Shown here piece by piece: positions 34,393-35,942 of a stretch of DNA of 35,942 nucleotides. The stretch covers positions 1-35,942 of the forward strand of contig JANQEH010000130.1 in NCBI GenBank assembly GCA_028278455.1, given 5' to 3'. This stretch comes from a bacterium (GTDB taxonomy: Bacteria > SM23-31). The notes below the pieces were generated by a model that saw nothing but the letters and a program-made list of their open reading frames with translations, was not told the DNA's origin and did no database searches. The position numbers and the translations under genes were made by a program. Numbering within the stretch: position 1 is the first letter of the stretch; each line of letters opens with the position of its first letter.

Positions 34393-35937
34393 ATTAAAAA
34401 GAAGATTCAGAAAAATAAAGGCCTTCTCCAATATATCGAAATTATTGGCAATAAATTACCTCATCCTTATTGGATGTTTATCGGTATTTGTTTGTTAACA
34501 ATCGCCGTTTCTTTCATTGCTCAGAAAACAGGATTGCGTGTTGAGGATCCCTCTTCTGGTGTTGTGGTAGAGGCCGTAAATCTTTTATCAGCGGAAGGAC
34601 TTCGCCGATTTGTGCAAGAAGTCGTTCAAAATTTTGCCTACTTTGCCCCGTTTGGTTTAGTTTTGGTAATGTTAATGGGGGTAAGTATTGCTGAGAAAAG
34701 CGGTTTTTTACCGAGTGTTATGAAGGGTATTGCGTTTTCCGTACACGACAAAGTTGTGATCCCGATTGTATTTATTCTGGGGGCTTGTGGTAACATCGGC
34801 TCGGATGCCGGTGTAGTAATTATACCTCCCATAGCTGCATTAGTGTTTGCAAAAATGGGGAAACATCCAATTGCCGGCCTTGTTGTTGGCTATGCAGGAG
34901 CCACTGCAGGATTTTCAGCCAACCTGCTGATTGCCGGCACGGACGTACTGTTAGCAGGTATATCAACTGAAGTGGCACAAAATATCGGTAATGGAATTGA
35001 AGTCAGCGCTACGGCGAACTGGTATTTTATGATTGTATCCACTTTCGTTCTGGCAATAGCCGGTACTGTAGTTGCCTTGAAATTTACAATACCAAAATGC
35101 AAAGAATTTAAGCTTGAGGGTGCTGAAGCGCATAGTGCATCTGAGGAAAATGGACCAAAGCGATTAACGGCAATTGAAAAGAAAGGGCTGCTTTTTGCCG
35201 GTATCGCGTTATTTGCATATTTAATTGTCATTAGTTTCACAATTGTCCCGAGCGATGGAATCTTGCGTAATCAAGAAACCGGTGGAATAGTCCCATCTCC
35301 ATTCCTGAGGGGCCTTGTACCCATTCTGTTTCTATTTTTCGCTGTTCCGGGTTATGTTTACGGCAAAGTAGTGGGCAGTATTCGTCAAACCGATGATGTC
35401 ATAAAATTTATGTCCGATGGAATGAAGGATCTGGCGGGTTATATTGTACTGATGTTCGTGGTGGCGCAATTTATCAATTTGTTCAAATGGAGTCATCTTG
35501 ACCAAATTTTAGCTATCAATGGCGCTGAATTTCTTAGCGCCACCGGACTTACCGGGCCCCTAATGTTTATCCTGTTCATTCTGATGGTAGCATTCTTGAA
35601 TATCTTTATCGGCAGCGGTTCTGCCAAATGGGCGATATTTGCACCGGTTTTTATACCCATGTTGGCGCAGCTAAATTATAACCCGGCATTTGTTCAGCTT
35701 CTTTATCGAATAGGCGATTCGGTTACCAATTGTATTAGCCCGCTTTATCCTTATTTTCCGCTGATGTTGGGTTGGGTTCACAAATATCATAAAAAAGCAG
35801 GTGTGGGCACGGTAATCTCACTTCTGCTGCCTTATGCCATAATATTACTTATCATCTGGATAGGACTGCTGTTCATCTGGCAGGGATTCGATTTGCCGAT
35901 TGGAGTAGGAGAAGGCATCCATATATTGGATAAGTAA
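34393..35937 (+). CDS. AbgT-family transporter with probable AUU start
   Basis: 514 residues if started at the ATT at 34393. A conventional ATG at 34474 would delete the conserved N-terminal stretch LLQYIEIIGNKLPHPYWMF, which matches the 'ERIGNKVPHP' start of AbgT proteins. Between the in-frame TAA at 34378 and that ATG there is no ATG, GTG or TTG, while AAGGAG (34379-34384) lies eight bases before the ATT. About 11-13 membrane segments are visible. Family motifs GSDAGVVIIPPIAALVFAKMG and GSGSAKWAIFAPVFIPM are present. Relatives carry p-aminobenzoyl-glutamate (AbgT) or export sulfonamides (MtrF/YdaH); the substrate here is unknown. Arg codons are mostly CGN, unlike the AGA/AGG-rich neighbours, hinting at transfer. 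Confidence 0.9.
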   Translation: MKKKIQKNKGLLQYIEIIGNKLPHPYWMFIGICLLTIAVSFIAQKTGLRVEDPSSGVVVEAVNLLSAEGLRRFVQEVVQNFAYFAPFGLVLVMLMGVSIAEKSGFLPSVMKGIAFSVHDKVVIPIVFILGACGNIGSDAGVVIIPPIAALVFAKMGKHPIAGLVVGYAGATAGFSANLLIAGTDVLLAGISTEVAQNIGNGIEVSATANWYFMIVSTFVLAIAGTVVALKFTIPKCKEFKLEGAEAHSASEENGPKRLTAIEKKGLLFAGIALFAYLIVISFTIVPSDGILRNQETGGIVPSPFLRGLVPILFLFFAVPGYVYGKVVGSIRQTDDVIKFMSDGMKDLAGYIVLMFVVAQFINLFKWSHLDQILAINGAEFLSATGLTGPLMFILFILMVAFLNIFIGSGSAKWAIFAPVFIPMLAQLNYNPAFVQLLYRIGDSVTNCISPLYPYFPLMLGWVHKYHKKAGVGTVISLLLPYAIILLIIWIGLLFIWQGFDLPIGVGEGIHILDK

Positions 35938-35942
35938 TATCT

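Noticed and set aside
34081-35942. Attachment-site duplication of the tmRNA 3' end
   Set aside because: No second copy of the terminal GGGTTCGACTCCCGCC segment was seen before the window ends.

Overview
The window looks like a chromosomal segment of a Gram-negative, flagellated bacterium of the FCB group (Bacteroidetes/Chlorobi/Ignavibacteria/Marinimicrobia-like lineages). The reasons are a subtilase with a C-terminal 'NYPNPF ... GxYF' secretion/sorting domain, several exported beta-rich proteins, large secreted M14 and S9 peptidases, a compact flagellin, and intergenic palindromes of the 'TGTCATTTCGAGC ... GAAATCTC' kind that are common in such genomes. I cannot place it more precisely from sequence alone.

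Layout. 1-5.4 kb: the 3' part of a secreted S8 peptidase, then aspS and ddl on the + strand, separated by repeat-filled gaps. 5.7-9.0 kb: an isolated B12-type radical SAM gene on the - strand and two unrecognised exported, probably outer-membrane proteins on the + strand. 9.1-10.1 kb: a flagellin gene with a sigma-28-like promoter and a structured leader. 10.5-12.6 kb: a periplasmic N-acetylmuramoyl-L-alanine amidase and pyrE. 12.8-15.4 kb: a large secreted M14 metallopeptidase. 15.7-29.2 kb: a long co-directional - strand block, in transcription order rpmH, rnpA, yidD, yidC, mnmE, mnmG, rsmG, murQ, mfd, a parvulin-like exported protein and a SurA-like chaperone. 29.2-29.4 kb: an AT-rich stretch plus two perfect DnaA boxes, a candidate oriC. 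29.7-33.3 kb: an exported protein and an S9 prolyl-oligopeptidase-family enzyme. 33.7-34.1 kb: a complete tmRNA gene. 34.4-35.9 kb: an AbgT-family transporter whose only plausible start is an AUU codon.

How the parts fit. The rpmH-rsmG block is the classic origin-proximal cluster: ribosomal protein L34, RNase P protein, membrane insertion (YidD/YidC), tRNA wobble-U34 modification (MnmE/MnmG) and 16S rRNA methylation. Two identical perfect parS sites sit in the short gaps on either side of mnmG. parA, parB and dnaA, which often lie in or beside this cluster, are not in the window. The downstream part of the block adds cell-wall recycling (MurQ), transcription-coupled repair (Mfd) and periplasmic folding (two PpiC-related proteins).

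No clear new defence or mobile system was found. The most interesting signals are the oriC/parS arrangement without its usual genes, the AUU-start transporter beside tmRNA, the flagellin leader with GGA-loop hairpins, the 24-bp palindrome over the tmRNA promoter, the non-discriminating-type signature in AspRS, and the dense families of intergenic palindromes.
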